Origin: Micrococcales bacterium
GTDB taxonomy: Bacteria; Actinomycetota; Actinomycetes; Actinomycetales; Cellulomonadaceae
Assembly: GCA_009777345.1 (NCBI GenBank)
Contig: WRMB01000007.1
Coordinates: forward strand, 23,984-87,983
Reading direction: 5' to 3'
DNA length: 64,000 bases
Below, piece after piece: positions 9,121 through 17,391 of this stretch. Within the stretch, counting starts at the first letter, position 1, and each line of letters starts with the position of its first letter. The notes under the pieces were generated by a model. The model was not told the DNA's origin. It saw nothing but the letters and a program-made list of their open reading frames with translations, and ran no database searches. Made by a program: the position numbers and the translations under genes.

Positions 9121-10926
9121 TCAGCGCGGTCTGGTCCGACGGGGTGGTCCGGGTCGACGGGGACGGTCGGTGCGGGGCCGGTCGGTCCGCTGCCGGTCGC
9201 CGTGCGGGCCGGTGTCCGGACGCAGGTTGAGCCGTCGGCCGGCCACCCGGGTCCGGGAGACCCGTTCGGCGGCCTCGTCGGGCAGCCCGCCGGGGATGTC
9301 GATGAGGGAGAAACCGGAGAACATGTGGATCTTGCCGATCTGGTCGCCGACCAGACCACCCTCCCCGGTGAGCGCGCCGACCAGCGCACCCGGGCCGATC
9401 CCGTCGCGGTGACCCACCGAGACCCGGTAGACCGTCCGGTCCGCCGAGGGCAGCCGGGGTCGGCCGGACCGGTGACGGCCGGGCCGGTCGGGCTGGTCCT
9501 CGTAGCGGTCGTCGCGTCGACGCTGGTCCGGGCCGCGGTCAGCCTTGCGCCGGGCCGTGGCCAGGGTGATGTCCAGCTCGGCCTCCGCGGCAGCGTCGGC
9601 GGCTGTCCCCTGGGTGGCCACGGCTGCGACCCGGGCCAGCAGGTCCAGCAGGTCGGTGTCTTCGGGTTGGTCGGCCAGGGCCGTGGCCACGGCGTCGCGG
9701 TAGCTGCTCAGGGCCCGGCCGTCGTCCCGGGCGAAGGCTCGTCCCAGCAGCCGGGCGGTCCGGGCGGCGGCGACCTGCTGTGCGGTGGGGACCGTCGTCG
9801 CGACGAGCGTCAGCCGCAGCGCCCGTTCGATACGGCGCAGACGGCCCAGCTCGGCCGGGGTGACGAAGGTCAGCGCCTCGCCGGTGCGTCCGGCCCGGCC
9901 CGTCCGACCGGTGCGGTGCACATAGGTCTCGGGCTCCCCGGGCAGGTCCAGGTTGACCACGAGCCCCACCCGGTTCACGTCCAGTCCCCGGGCCGCCACG
10001 TCGGTGGCGACCACCACGTCCAGCGCCCCGTCGCGCAGCCGGGCCACGATGCGTTCCCGCTCGGTCTGGGCCACGTCGCCCGACAGGTAGGCCGCGGCCA
10101 GCCCGTGCTCGACCAGCTCGGAACCGACCTGCTCGGCGGCCTCCCGGGTGCGGACGAACACGATGGTCGCCGCGGCGTCGGTCATGGCCAGCACCCGGCG
10201 CAGCGCCGCCGCCTTGGCCCGGTGCGGCACCGTGGCGTACTGGTGGGTGACCTCCGTCGTCGTACCGACCTTGCCGCCCACGTCTACCTGGACCGGTGCG
10301 GTCAGGTGGGCGTTGGCCACCGCCTGGATGGCCGGGGGCATGGTGGCGGAGAACAGCGCGGTCTGCCGGTCGTCGGACGCGGCAGCCAGTACCCGGTCGA
10401 CGTCCTCGGCGAACCCCATCGCCAGCATCTCGTCGGCCTCGTCGAGCACCAGGTAGCGCACCTGGTCCAGGCGCAGCGTGCCGCGCTCCAGATGGTCGAT
10501 CACCCGACCTGGGGTGCCCACGACGACCTGGGCGCCCGCGGCCAGCGCCCGCTTCTGCGGCAGGTAGGGGGCGCCGCCGTAGACGGCCACGACCTGGACG
10601 TCGGCGATCTGGGCGGCGAACGACGCCAGCGCGTCGGCCACCTGGAGGGCCAGCTCGCGGGTCGGGGCGAGCACCAGACCCTGCACGGCGTCCAGGTCGG
10701 GGTCGACGGCGGCCAGCAGCGGCAGGCCGAACGCGGCAGTCTTGCCGGTCCCGGTCCCGGCCACCCCGACCAGGTCGTGACCGGCCAGCAACCGGGGCAC
10801 GGCAGCCGCCTGGATCGGCGTAGGAGTGGTGAAGCCGAGCCGCACGGTCGCGGCGACCAGGGCGTCGGGCAGACCGAGGTCGGCAAAGGGGGCGGCGGTG
10901 TCGCACGCCGTGGACAGGTCAGGCAC
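9121..10926 (-). CDS. deaD: DEAD-box ATP-dependent RNA helicase (DeaD/CsdA type)
   Basis: The protein has 601 residues. It carries a Q motif around residues 14-40, Walker A GTGTGKT (about 57-63), DEAD (162-165), SAT in LFSATMP, and motif VI HRTGRTGRAGR. A C-terminal domain of the DbpA/CsdA RNA-binding type follows (VSVGHRDGIGPGALVGALTGEG is within it), then a very basic RG-rich tail. Such helicases act in ribosome assembly, mRNA turnover and cold adaptation. GTG (10924-10926) is the first start in frame. It lies upstream of the ligase cassette on the same strand with an 87-bp gap. Confidence 0.92.
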   Translation of the reverse strand: MPDLSTACDTAAPFADLGLPDALVAATVRLGFTTPTPIQAAAVPRLLAGHDLVGVAGTGTGKTAAFGLPLLAAVDPDLDAVQGLVLAPTRELALQVADALASFAAQIADVQVVAVYGGAPYLPQKRALAAGAQVVVGTPGRVIDHLERGTLRLDQVRYLVLDEADEMLAMGFAEDVDRVLAAASDDRQTALFSATMPPAIQAVANAHLTAPVQVDVGGKVGTTTEVTHQYATVPHRAKAAALRRVLAMTDAAATIVFVRTREAAEQVGSELVEHGLAAAYLSGDVAQTERERIVARLRDGALDVVVATDVAARGLDVNRVGLVVNLDLPGEPETYVHRTGRTGRAGRTGEALTFVTPAELGRLRRIERALRLTLVATTVPTAQQVAAARTARLLGRAFARDDGRALSSYRDAVATALADQPEDTDLLDLLARVAAVATQGTAADAAAEAELDITLATARRKADRGPDQRRRDDRYEDQPDRPGRHRSGRPRLPSADRTVYRVSVGHRDGIGPGALVGALTGEGGLVGDQIGKIHMFSGFSLIDIPGGLPDEAAERVSRTRVAGRRLNLRPDTGPHGDRQRTDRPRTDRPRRPGPPRRTRPR

Positions 10927-11222
10927 GTCAGGGGCCGATCGCGTGGGGGAGCCCTGACCGAATCACCGGGTGGCGGTCGGGCGGCCGCACACGCCGGGCG
11001 CCTCTGGGCGGTGCGGAGCACCGGGACGTCAGGGTTGGACCGGTGCGACGAGCTCCGGGTTGGCTCATGGTACCGGGTGTCGGCAGGGCAGTGTCGTCCG
11101 GAGGTTGTCGGCCGGTGTCGAACCGCGTGCGTCGTCGGGCGCGTCGGCGCGTCGTCGTCCACGGTTCGTACCGCTTGTGGACGGGGGGCTCTAGGATCGT
11201 GGCGCTGGGGTGAGGAGAGCCA
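10927..11222. other. Divergent intergenic region between deaD and the pgsA-like gene
   Basis: The 296 bp hold no convincing gene. A TAGGAT hexamer at about 11192-11197 could be the -10 of the + strand operon. GAGGAGAG at about 11212-11219 is the ribosome binding site for the GTG at 11223. No riboswitch or tRNA is visible. Confidence 0.5.
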
Positions 11223-11804
11223 GTGGACGCTGCCGCGACAGACCGGGTGCTCACCGTGCCCAACGCGATCTCCGCCGCGCGGCTGGTGCTGGTGCCGGTG
11301 TTCGCGGTGCTGCTGGTCCAGCGTCAGGACGTCGCGGCGCTGGTGGTGCTCGCGGTATCGGGGGCCAGCGACTGGCTGGACGGGGTGCTGGCGCGGCGGC
11401 TGGGGCAGGTGTCCCGGCTGGGTCGGCTGCTGGACCCGGCAGCCGACCGGCTGTTCATCGTCGTCACCATCGTCGCGCTGGCCTGGCGGGACGTGGTGCC
11501 GTGGTGGCTGGTCGGGGCGCTGGTGGCCCGGGACGCGGCGCTCGGTGCCGTTCAGCTGGTCGTGATGCGGGCGGGCTGGGCACCGCTGCCGGTGCACCTG
11601 GCCGGGAAGACCGCCACGCTGATGCTGCTCTACGCCTTCCCGCTGCTGCTGCTCGCCCACCTGACGGTCGACGCGCCGACGGCGGTAGCGACGGGGCTCA
11701 CCGCGCTCGGCTGGGCGGCGGCGCTGTGGGGTGCGGCGCTGTACTGGACCTCCGGGGTGTTCTACCTGGTCCAGGCGCGGCGGCTGCTCGGCGGTGCGGT
11801 ATGA
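11223..11804 (+). CDS. CDP-alcohol phosphatidyltransferase (PgsA-like)
   Basis: This 193-residue polytopic membrane protein has the complete CDP-alcohol phosphotransferase signature DG-x2-AR-x8-G-x3-D-x3-D, spanning SDWLDGVLARRLG to RLLDPAADR (about residues 55-81). Enzymes of this family transfer a phospho-alcohol from or to CDP-diacylglycerol at the membrane, for example making phosphatidylglycerophosphate. The locus is that of mycobacterial pgsA2, whose exact substrate is not firmly known. The start is GTG with GAGGAG upstream. Its TGA overlaps the ATG of the next gene. Confidence 0.9.
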   Translation: MDAAATDRVLTVPNAISAARLVLVPVFAVLLVQRQDVAALVVLAVSGASDWLDGVLARRLGQVSRLGRLLDPAADRLFIVVTIVALAWRDVVPWWLVGALVARDAALGAVQLVVMRAGWAPLPVHLAGKTATLMLLYAFPLLLLAHLTVDAPTAVATGLTALGWAAALWGAALYWTSGVFYLVQARRLLGGAV

Positions 11805-12655
11805 GCCCGCGGCACAGCCTGCCTCCGCAGCGGGAGCCGTCCGCGTCGATGACGCTGCTCGACGAGGTGTACCGCCGACCGCTGGACCCTGGCTACCGGG
11901 AGGCCGCGCGTCGTCGTCAGGCCACGGGCGCGCCCGCGCCGGTGGGCCGGGGGGTCAGCCTGCTGCTCGCCGCGCTGCTCGGTCTGGCGGTCACGGCCGC
12001 CGCGGTCGACCTGCGGCGTCCTGAACCCGGCGCGGTCCAGGCGCGGACGCTGCTGGAGGAGGAGATCGCGGCCCAGCAGGCCCGGGCCGCCCAGGCCCGG
12101 TCGACCATCCGCACGACGACCGCCCAGCTGGAGCGGCTGCACGCGGCGGCGCTGGCGGACGAGGACCCGGCGCTGCTCGCCCGGCTGCGCCAGGACCAGG
12201 CCCGGTCCGGTGTGGTACCGGTGACAGGACCGGGCGTGCGGATCGTGCTCACCGACGCCGCCGACGTGTCCGACCCGTCGAACCGGGTGCAGGACGTGGA
12301 CCTGCGGGTCGTGGTCAACGCCCTGTGGGCGGGCGGGGCGGAGGCGGTGGCGGTCAACGGCGCCCGGCTGACCAGCCTCACCGCGATCCGCTCGGCCGGG
12401 TCGGCGGTGCTGGTCGACCTGCAGCCGCTGACCAGCCCGTACACCGTAGAGGCGGTCGGCGACCCGGATGCGCTGTCCGTGGCGCTGGCCGGAGCGTCGG
12501 CGGGGCAGCACCTGACGACCCTGCGCAGCACCTACGGTATCGGGGTGCAGGTGAGCGTCGGCGATAACCTGTCGCTGCCAGGTACCGGGCAGGTGACGCT
12601 GCGGTACGCCTCCGACCCTGACACGACCGAGCCGCTGGAGGAGAGCGAACCATGA
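11801..12655 (+). CDS. DUF881 family membrane-anchored protein (first copy)
   Basis: This 284-residue protein has a cytoplasmic N-terminus of about 45 residues, a single membrane segment (SLLLAALLGLAVTAAAV), then a coiled coil and the extracytoplasmic DUF881 domain. The domain features PVTGPGVRIVLTDA and VVNALWAGGAEAVAVNG. DUF881 proteins are conserved in Gram-positive bacteria, often near small basic proteins and division genes; their role is unknown. ATGA overlaps join it to both neighbours, so the four genes from 11223 to 13832 form one operon. Confidence 0.9.
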   Translation: MSPRHSLPPQREPSASMTLLDEVYRRPLDPGYREAARRRQATGAPAPVGRGVSLLLAALLGLAVTAAAVDLRRPEPGAVQARTLLEEEIAAQQARAAQARSTIRTTTAQLERLHAAALADEDPALLARLRQDQARSGVVPVTGPGVRIVLTDAADVSDPSNRVQDVDLRVVVNALWAGGAEAVAVNGARLTSLTAIRSAGSAVLVDLQPLTSPYTVEAVGDPDALSVALAGASAGQHLTTLRSTYGIGVQVSVGDNLSLPGTGQVTLRYASDPDTTEPLEESEP

Positions 12656-12984
12656 TTCCGCTGATCGGGCTGGTCGTCGGGGTGGTCGTCGGCCTGGTGC
12701 TGCAGCCGACGGTGCCGGTCGAGATGCGGCCCTACCTGCCGATCGCCGTCGTCGCGGCGCTGGACGCGCTGTTCGGCGGGGTCCGGGCGCGGCTGGACGG
12801 TATCTTCGACGACCGGGTGTTCGTCATCTCGTTCCTGTCCAACGTCGTGGTCGCGGCGCTGCTGGTGTTCCTCGGCGACCAGCTCGGGGTGGGGTCCCAG
12901 CTGTCCACCGCGGTGGTCGTGGTGCTCGGCATCCGGATCTTCGCCAACGCCGCGGCCATCCGGCGGCACGTGTTCAAGGCATGA
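12652..12984 (+). CDS. sbp: Small basic protein (DUF1290 / Sbp family)
   Basis: This 110-residue hydrophobic protein has about three membrane segments, starting IPLIGLVVGVVVGLVLQP, with the conserved core LPIAVVAALDALFGGVRARL. The family lies between two DUF881 genes in most actinobacteria, as here. Its function is not established. The ATG overlaps the preceding stop and its own stop overlaps the next ATG. Confidence 0.9.
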   Translation: MIPLIGLVVGVVVGLVLQPTVPVEMRPYLPIAVVAALDALFGGVRARLDGIFDDRVFVISFLSNVVVAALLVFLGDQLGVGSQLSTAVVVVLGIRIFANAAAIRRHVFKA

Positions 12985-13832
12985 CGATGACCGAGCCGCC
13001 CAGCCCCGCACCCGACCCGCAGTCCGACCCGGCGCCGTCCAGCAGCGACGGTCGGCTCAGCCACCGCCGGGCCGACCAGCGTCGGGCCGATCAGCGCCGC
13101 GCCGCCGAACCGTCCGGCTGGGCGGCGGTGAGGGTGCTGCTCGTGCCCCGCTCCGGGCGCAACCAGCTGGTCATCGGTGCGCTGTGCGCGCTGCTCGGGT
13201 TCGCGGTCGTCGTACAGGTCCGCCAGACCGCCGAGACGAACCTCTCCGGGCTGAGCCAGGCCGAGCTGGTCCGGATAGCCGACGCGGCCGGGGAACGGGC
13301 CGACGCGCTGAGCCAGGAGGTCGACGACCTGGAGTCCGAACGGTCGGCGCTGGAGTCCGGGTCCGACACCCGGGCCGCTGCCCTGGCCGCCGCGGAGCGC
13401 AACGCCCAGGTGCAGGGCATCCTCGCTGGTCGGCTGCCCGCCGTAGGGCCCGGGGTGACGGTGACGGTCGCCGACCCGGACGGCCGGGTGCGACCGTCCA
13501 CCCTGCTCAACCTGCTCGAAGAGCTGCGCAACGCCGGGGCGGAGGCGGTCAGCCTGAACGGTGTGCGCGTCGTGGCCAGCACCGCGTTCACCGGGTCGGC
13601 GGGACGGGTCGTGGTCGCCGGGCACCTGCTCGACGCCCCGTACACCTGGTCGGTGATCGGAGACCCGACGACGATCGCCACCGCCCTGGAGATCCCCGGC
13701 GGGGCGTCCGCCGCGGTCCGGCGCGACGGGGGAGAGGTCGCGGTCACGCAGGAGACGCAGGTCCACGTCACGGCGACCACCACGCCGCCGGAACCGCGCT
13801 ACGCCACTGCCGTACCGGACGGTAAAGGCTGA
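12981..13832 (+). CDS. DUF881 family membrane-anchored protein (second copy)
   Basis: The protein has 283 residues: a long charged N-terminus (about 50 residues, rich in Arg, Asp and Gln), one membrane segment (LVIGALCALLGFAVVVQV), a coiled coil to about residue 135, then DUF881 (VTVTVADPDGRV and LEELRNAGAEAVSLNGVRV). It is a paralogue of the gene two places upstream. Paired DUF881 proteins around the small basic protein suggest a membrane complex, which is inference. The operon appears to end here, 98 bp before the FHA gene. Confidence 0.9.
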   Translation: MTMTEPPSPAPDPQSDPAPSSSDGRLSHRRADQRRADQRRAAEPSGWAAVRVLLVPRSGRNQLVIGALCALLGFAVVVQVRQTAETNLSGLSQAELVRIADAAGERADALSQEVDDLESERSALESGSDTRAAALAAAERNAQVQGILAGRLPAVGPGVTVTVADPDGRVRPSTLLNLLEELRNAGAEAVSLNGVRVVASTAFTGSAGRVVVAGHLLDAPYTWSVIGDPTTIATALEIPGGASAAVRRDGGEVAVTQETQVHVTATTTPPEPRYATAVPDGKG

Positions 13833-13857
13833 GGTGGAAGAGCCGGACGGCGGTACG

Positions 13858-13888
13858 TTGTCCTCCAGGGCCCTGGGGGCAATATGGT
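13858..13888 (+). promoter_or_regulatory. Putative MerR-type promoter with palindrome in a 19-bp spacer
   Basis: A -35-like TTGTCC (13858-13863) and a -10-like TATGGT (13883-13888) are 19 bp apart. The spacer contains a perfect 12-bp palindrome, CCAGGGCCCTGG (13865-13876). A 19-bp spacer with an internal palindrome is the classic architecture of promoters activated by MerR-family proteins, and the operon it would serve encodes one. The palindrome is directly visible. The regulatory role is inference. Confidence 0.4.
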
Positions 13889-13930
13889 AGGTCACGACCG
13901 ACGCACGCCACGCCTGACCTAGGAGGTGAC

Positions 13931-14380
13931 ATGGAACAGCCCGACTACCGGACCAACGAGCCCGACACCACGATCAACCTCGGCGGTGTCGAACCGGTGG
14001 AGTCCGACGCACTACCACCGGTGAGGCTGTCCGCGGACGAGGCCGCAGCGGTCCAGGCGCTGCCAGCAACCTCAGCGTTGCTGATCCTCCACCACGGACC
14101 CAGCGCCGGGGCACGCTTCCTGCTCGACGCGGACACCACCGTGTCGGGGCGGTCCACGTCATCGGACATCTTCCTCGACGACGTCACCGTCTCGCGGCGG
14201 CACGCGGAGTTCGTCCGCGAGGGTACGTCGTTCACGGTGCGTGACGTGGGCTCCCTCAACGGCACCTACGTCAACCGGGGACGGATCGAGACGCACCTGC
14301 TGCGCACCGGGGACGAGGTGCAGATCGGCAAGTTCCGGATGGTGTTCTACCCCAGTCCGGCGCGCGAGGCGGCCGGATGA
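13931..14380 (+). CDS. garA: FHA-domain signalling protein, GarA/OdhI type
   Basis: The protein has 149 residues. The N-terminal 25 residues contain a Thr pair (PDTTINLGG) in the place where GarA/OdhI is phosphorylated by PknB/PknG. The FHA domain follows at about residues 55-140 with GRSTSSDIFLDD, VSRRHAEF and SLNGTYVN, the phosphothreonine-binding residues. Unphosphorylated GarA inhibits 2-oxoglutarate dehydrogenase and glutamate dehydrogenase; phosphorylation makes it bind itself. AGGAGGTGA stands just before the ATG, and its stop overlaps the next gene. Confidence 0.9.
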   Translation: MEQPDYRTNEPDTTINLGGVEPVESDALPPVRLSADEAAAVQALPATSALLILHHGPSAGARFLLDADTTVSGRSTSSDIFLDDVTVSRRHAEFVREGTSFTVRDVGSLNGTYVNRGRIETHLLRTGDEVQIGKFRMVFYPSPAREAAG

Positions 14381-15159
14381 GCGCTGAGCCGCAACGGGTC
14401 GTACGTCCCGCTGCCGCGCGCCCGACGGCACAGCCCGAGACGGCGCAACCCCGGGAAGAGCTCGAACCGTGGCCGCAGGGCATCTCCCGGCGGGCCACGA
14501 TGCGGATCTCTGACGCGCTGGCCGCGCTGCGGGTGGAGTTCCCGACCATGACCCCGTCGCGGCTGCGCTTCCTGGAGGACCAGGGCCTGGTGCACCCGGT
14601 GCGCACCCCGGCCGGCTACCGGCAGTACTCCCCGGCGGACGTCGAACGGCTGCGCTACGTGCTGCGCCAGCAGCGCGACCGCTACCTGCCGCTGCGGGTG
14701 ATCGCCGAACAGCTGGCCGCGCTGGACGCCGGGCAGAGTACCGAGCCGGTGCCGCGGGCCCGGCTGGCCACCCGGGACGGGGTGTCCGCGACCCGGCAGC
14801 ACTGGTCGGTGACGACGCTGGCTGCCGATGCGGGTGTGAGCGACACCTTCGTTGCCGACCTGGTCGACGCGGGGGTGCTGCGGCCCGGCCCGCGGGGGAT
14901 CTTCGAGGCGGGCGACCTGGAGGTCGTGCACACCGCTGTCCGCCTCGCGCAGCACGGGATCGACCCGCGGCACCTGCGGGCCTTCCGGGCCGCCGCCGAC
15001 CGCCAGGTGGCCCTGGTCGAGCAGGTCGTGGCGCCGCTGCGGGAGCAGAAGGTGGGTGCCGGGACGGCCAAGGCGGGCGCGCTGGCGGCCGAGCTGGGTG
15101 AGCTGTGCGCCCAGATGCACACCGCTCTGCTGCGGTCGGCCGTCGCTCACCTGGCCTGA
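14377..15159 (+). CDS. ftsR: MerR-family regulator, FtsR-like
   Basis: This 260-residue protein has a MerR winged HTH at about residues 45-115 (MTPSRLRFLEDQGLVHPVRTPAGYRQYSPADVERL). A second helical region follows (WSVTTLAADAGVSDTFVADLVDAGV), then an effector-domain-like C-terminus. Its place directly after garA matches mycobacterial Rv1828 and corynebacterial FtsR, which activates ftsZ transcription. No metal-binding cysteines typical of metal sensors are present. The ATG overlaps the garA stop. The symbol rests on synteny and family. Confidence 0.8.
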   Translation: MSAEPQRVVRPAAARPTAQPETAQPREELEPWPQGISRRATMRISDALAALRVEFPTMTPSRLRFLEDQGLVHPVRTPAGYRQYSPADVERLRYVLRQQRDRYLPLRVIAEQLAALDAGQSTEPVPRARLATRDGVSATRQHWSVTTLAADAGVSDTFVADLVDAGVLRPGPRGIFEAGDLEVVHTAVRLAQHGIDPRHLRAFRAAADRQVALVEQVVAPLREQKVGAGTAKAGALAAELGELCAQMHTALLRSAVAHLA

Positions 15160-15202
15160 TCGCGCCGAGCGTATCGGCCCTGGTAAGCGTAGCGTGGTGG
15201 AC

Positions 15203-15706
15203 ATGACCAACCAGGCGTGGATACCGGTCCAGCTCGTCGGGGTCCGTGCAGCGGACGACGAGACGGTGGTGCTGCTGCTCGACGGTGTCGCCGGGCTGCT
15301 CGTCCCGATCCTTGTCGGTCGCTCCGAGGCGGCGGCGATCGCCGCGGCGCAGGCGGGTCTGGTCCCGCCCCGACCGATGACCCACGACCTGCTCCGGTCG
15401 GTCATCGACACCCTGGGGGCGCATCTGGACCGGGTGGAGATCGCCCGGCTGGAGCACGGCGTGTTCTTCGCCGAGCTGGTGTTCGCCGACGGCCGCCGGG
15501 TGGACTCGCGGGCCTCCGACGCCATCGCGCTGGCGCAGCGGGCCCGCTGCCCCATGCTGTGCGCGTCCGGCGTGCTCCAGACCGCGGGGGTGACGGTGCA
15601 GGTCAGTCCGTCGGAAAACGATCTGGAGGAGTTCCGGGAGTTCCTCGACGAGGTCAGTGCCGACGATTTCGGCACGGCCCCGGATGATAGCCCGCACGAG
15701 GACTGA
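15203..15706 (+). CDS. DUF151 bifunctional nuclease family protein
   Basis: This 167-residue protein has the DUF151 signature: PVQLVGVRAADDETVVLLLD, VGRSEAAAIAAAQAG, RPMTHDLLRSVI and RASDAIALAQRA. Plant and some bacterial members have RNase/DNase activity; the actinobacterial role is unknown. It sits between two merR genes as in mycobacteria (Rv1829). ATG at 15203 is chosen over the GTG six bases upstream because the conserved domain begins right after it; the ribosome binding site is weak. Confidence 0.88.
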   Translation: MTNQAWIPVQLVGVRAADDETVVLLLDGVAGLLVPILVGRSEAAAIAAAQAGLVPPRPMTHDLLRSVIDTLGAHLDRVEIARLEHGVFFAELVFADGRRVDSRASDAIALAQRARCPMLCASGVLQTAGVTVQVSPSENDLEEFREFLDEVSADDFGTAPDDSPHED

Positions 15707-15712
15707 GCTCGA

Positions 15713-15725
15713 CTTCAGGTTGAAG
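15713..15725. promoter_or_regulatory. Inverted repeat upstream of the second merR gene
   Basis: CTTCA and TGAAG flank a 3-bp centre (GGT), giving a perfect 5+3+5 palindrome about 93 bp before the merR start. It is a plausible operator for one of the two MerR proteins encoded on either side. No clear -35/-10 pair was assigned. Confidence 0.4.
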
Positions 15726-15817
15726 GTGAGACATGAAGAGTGCGACACGCCCGACGGTGCTCGTTGCACCGGTGCTGCCAGGCCCCTAGCGTAAGGCAGG
15801 ACGAGGAGGACCATCTG

Positions 15818-16420
15818 GTGAGCAGAAACGAGCGGACCACGCCTGTCCCGGCAGTGTCTCCGGCCGATGTCCCGGTCGGCGCGCAGGGTCTGCTGTTCAC
15901 CGACGACCTGCCCGAGCTGGACGCCCGGGCCGGGTACCGTGGGCCGACCGCCTGCCGGGCCGCCGGGATCACCTACCGCCAGCTCGACTACTGGGCCCGC
16001 ACCGGCCTGGTCGAGCCGTCGGTGCGGTCCGCGTCCGGGTCCGGCACCCAGCGGCTGTACTCGTTCCGCGACATCCTCGTGCTCAAGGTCGTCAAGCGGC
16101 TGCTGGACACGGGCGTCTCGCTGCAGCAGATCCGCACCGCCGTGGCCCACCTGCGCGAACGCGGGGTGGACGATCTGGCCCAGATCACTCTGATGTCCGA
16201 CGGCGCCTCGGTGTACGAGTGCACCTCCGCCGACGAGGTGATCGACCTGGTGCAGGGCGGCCAGGGTGTGTTCGGTATCGCCGTCGGCCGGGTCTGGCGC
16301 GAGGTCGAGGGCACGCTGTCCACCCTGCCCGCCGAGCAGCCCGCTGAGCCCACAGCCGGGCCCGAGGCAGTCCTGCACGACGAGCTCGCCGAGCGCCGAC
16401 GGCAGCGGTCAGCGGGCTGA
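15818..16420 (+). CDS. MerR-family transcriptional regulator
   Basis: This 200-residue protein has a MerR HTH at about residues 45-115 (GITYRQLDYWARTGLVEPS, GSGTQRLYSFRDILVLKVVK) and an effector domain of about 80 residues. It corresponds by synteny to mycobacterial Rv1830, which has been linked to cell-cycle gene control. The start GTG at 15818 is preceded by GAGGAGGA. The gene has its own 111-bp upstream region with a palindrome at 15713-15725, so it may be transcribed separately from the DUF151 gene. Confidence 0.88.
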   Translation: MSRNERTTPVPAVSPADVPVGAQGLLFTDDLPELDARAGYRGPTACRAAGITYRQLDYWARTGLVEPSVRSASGSGTQRLYSFRDILVLKVVKRLLDTGVSLQQIRTAVAHLRERGVDDLAQITLMSDGASVYECTSADEVIDLVQGGQGVFGIAVGRVWREVEGTLSTLPAEQPAEPTAGPEAVLHDELAERRRQRSAG

Positions 16421-16456
16421 CCTAGGACAGTGGGGGACGGTTCCAGCCCCTGATCC

Positions 16457-16478
16457 ACCGGCCTCCTAGGAGGCCGGT
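16457..16478. terminator. 22-bp perfect palindrome, bidirectional terminator
   Basis: Bases 16457-16478 are a perfect palindrome with a central CCTAGG. It lies between the convergent merR (ending 16420) and ParA-like genes and overlaps the last codons of the latter. A GC-rich stem without a clear U-run is usual for high-GC actinobacteria. Confidence 0.6.
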
Positions 16479-17248
16479 TCGGCTTCCTGGCGTCGTGACG
16501 TCCGCAGCGCCCGCTCCAGGAGCCTGTCGAAGACCGCGGCCAGCTCGTGCGCGGGGTTGCCCGGCCAGGCGTGGATCGGCCGGGCCGCACCCTGGGCCTG
16601 CTGCAGCGCGGCGCGTTCCGGGATGGTGGGGGACAGGACCAGCGGGCCGTACATCTGCTCCAGCTCGGCCAGCCGGTACGACTGCTCGGTGGACCGGGCG
16701 CGTACCCGGTTCACGACGATGCCCAGCGGTTGCAGGTCCGGGGCCGGACCGCGGCGCATCTCGTCGACGGTGCGCAGGGCCCGACCCGCTGCCATGACAG
16801 CGAACAGACCCGGTTCTGTCACGACGAGAGCCCGGTCGGCGGCGGCCAGCCCGGTGCGGGTCAGCGCTCCCAGGGAGGGCGGGCAGTCGATGACGACGAA
16901 GTCGTAGCCGGTGGTGGTGGCCAGGGCCGTACGCAGTCGGTCGGTGCGGTCGCCGGGCCGGTCGTGCTCGATCGACCGTTCGGTGCCGATGATAACGTCC
17001 AGACCGCTATCGACCCAGGTAGAGGTGGAGATCGCGGCGCTCACGGTGGTCGGCGACGGATCGGCGAGCACATCGGCCAGCGCCGCTCTGGCGGACCGGG
17101 GCTGGAGCGCCATGGTGGCGTCGCCCTGGGGGTCCAGGTCCACCACCAGGGTCTTGAGGCCGTGTTCGAGCGCGGCCGAGGCCAGGCCGAGGGTGACCGA
17201 GGTCTTGCCGACCCCGCCCTTGAGACTTGTCACAGCGACCGCGAGCAC
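16466..17248 (-). CDS. ParA/MinD-like ATPase
   Basis: This 260-residue protein has the deviant Walker A KGGVGKT (residues 10-16), switch I DLDPQGDATMAL and Walker B VVIDCPPSLGAL. It is in the ParA/Soj superfamily of membrane- or DNA-associated ATPases. No parB lies next to it, so it is probably a stand-alone paralogue (positioning of DNA, plasmids or protein machines) rather than the chromosomal segregation ParA. The start is GTG; the upstream ribosome binding site is weak. Confidence 0.9.
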   Translation of the reverse strand: MLAVAVTSLKGGVGKTSVTLGLASAALEHGLKTLVVDLDPQGDATMALQPRSARAALADVLADPSPTTVSAAISTSTWVDSGLDVIIGTERSIEHDRPGDRTDRLRTALATTTGYDFVVIDCPPSLGALTRTGLAAADRALVVTEPGLFAVMAAGRALRTVDEMRRGPAPDLQPLGIVVNRVRARSTEQSYRLAELEQMYGPLVLSPTIPERAALQQAQGAARPIHAWPGNPAHELAAVFDRLLERALRTSRRQEAEPAS

Positions 17249-17391
17249 AGTGCAACGCTAGCCGTGACTGCCCCTGGATGGGAAACTGAGCCCGGATCCA
17301 CCGATTTGCGCCAGCGCGCCCGCCTGGTGGCGCGCAGCCGGTGGAAAGCGGGGTACCAGGGCTGATCCGACGGCATGATAGGGGAGTGGAG

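Noticed and set aside
8698..11565. A 955-codon plus-strand open frame
   Set aside because: It is antisense to the helicase and ligase-cassette genes and has the low-complexity composition of a high-GC shadow frame.
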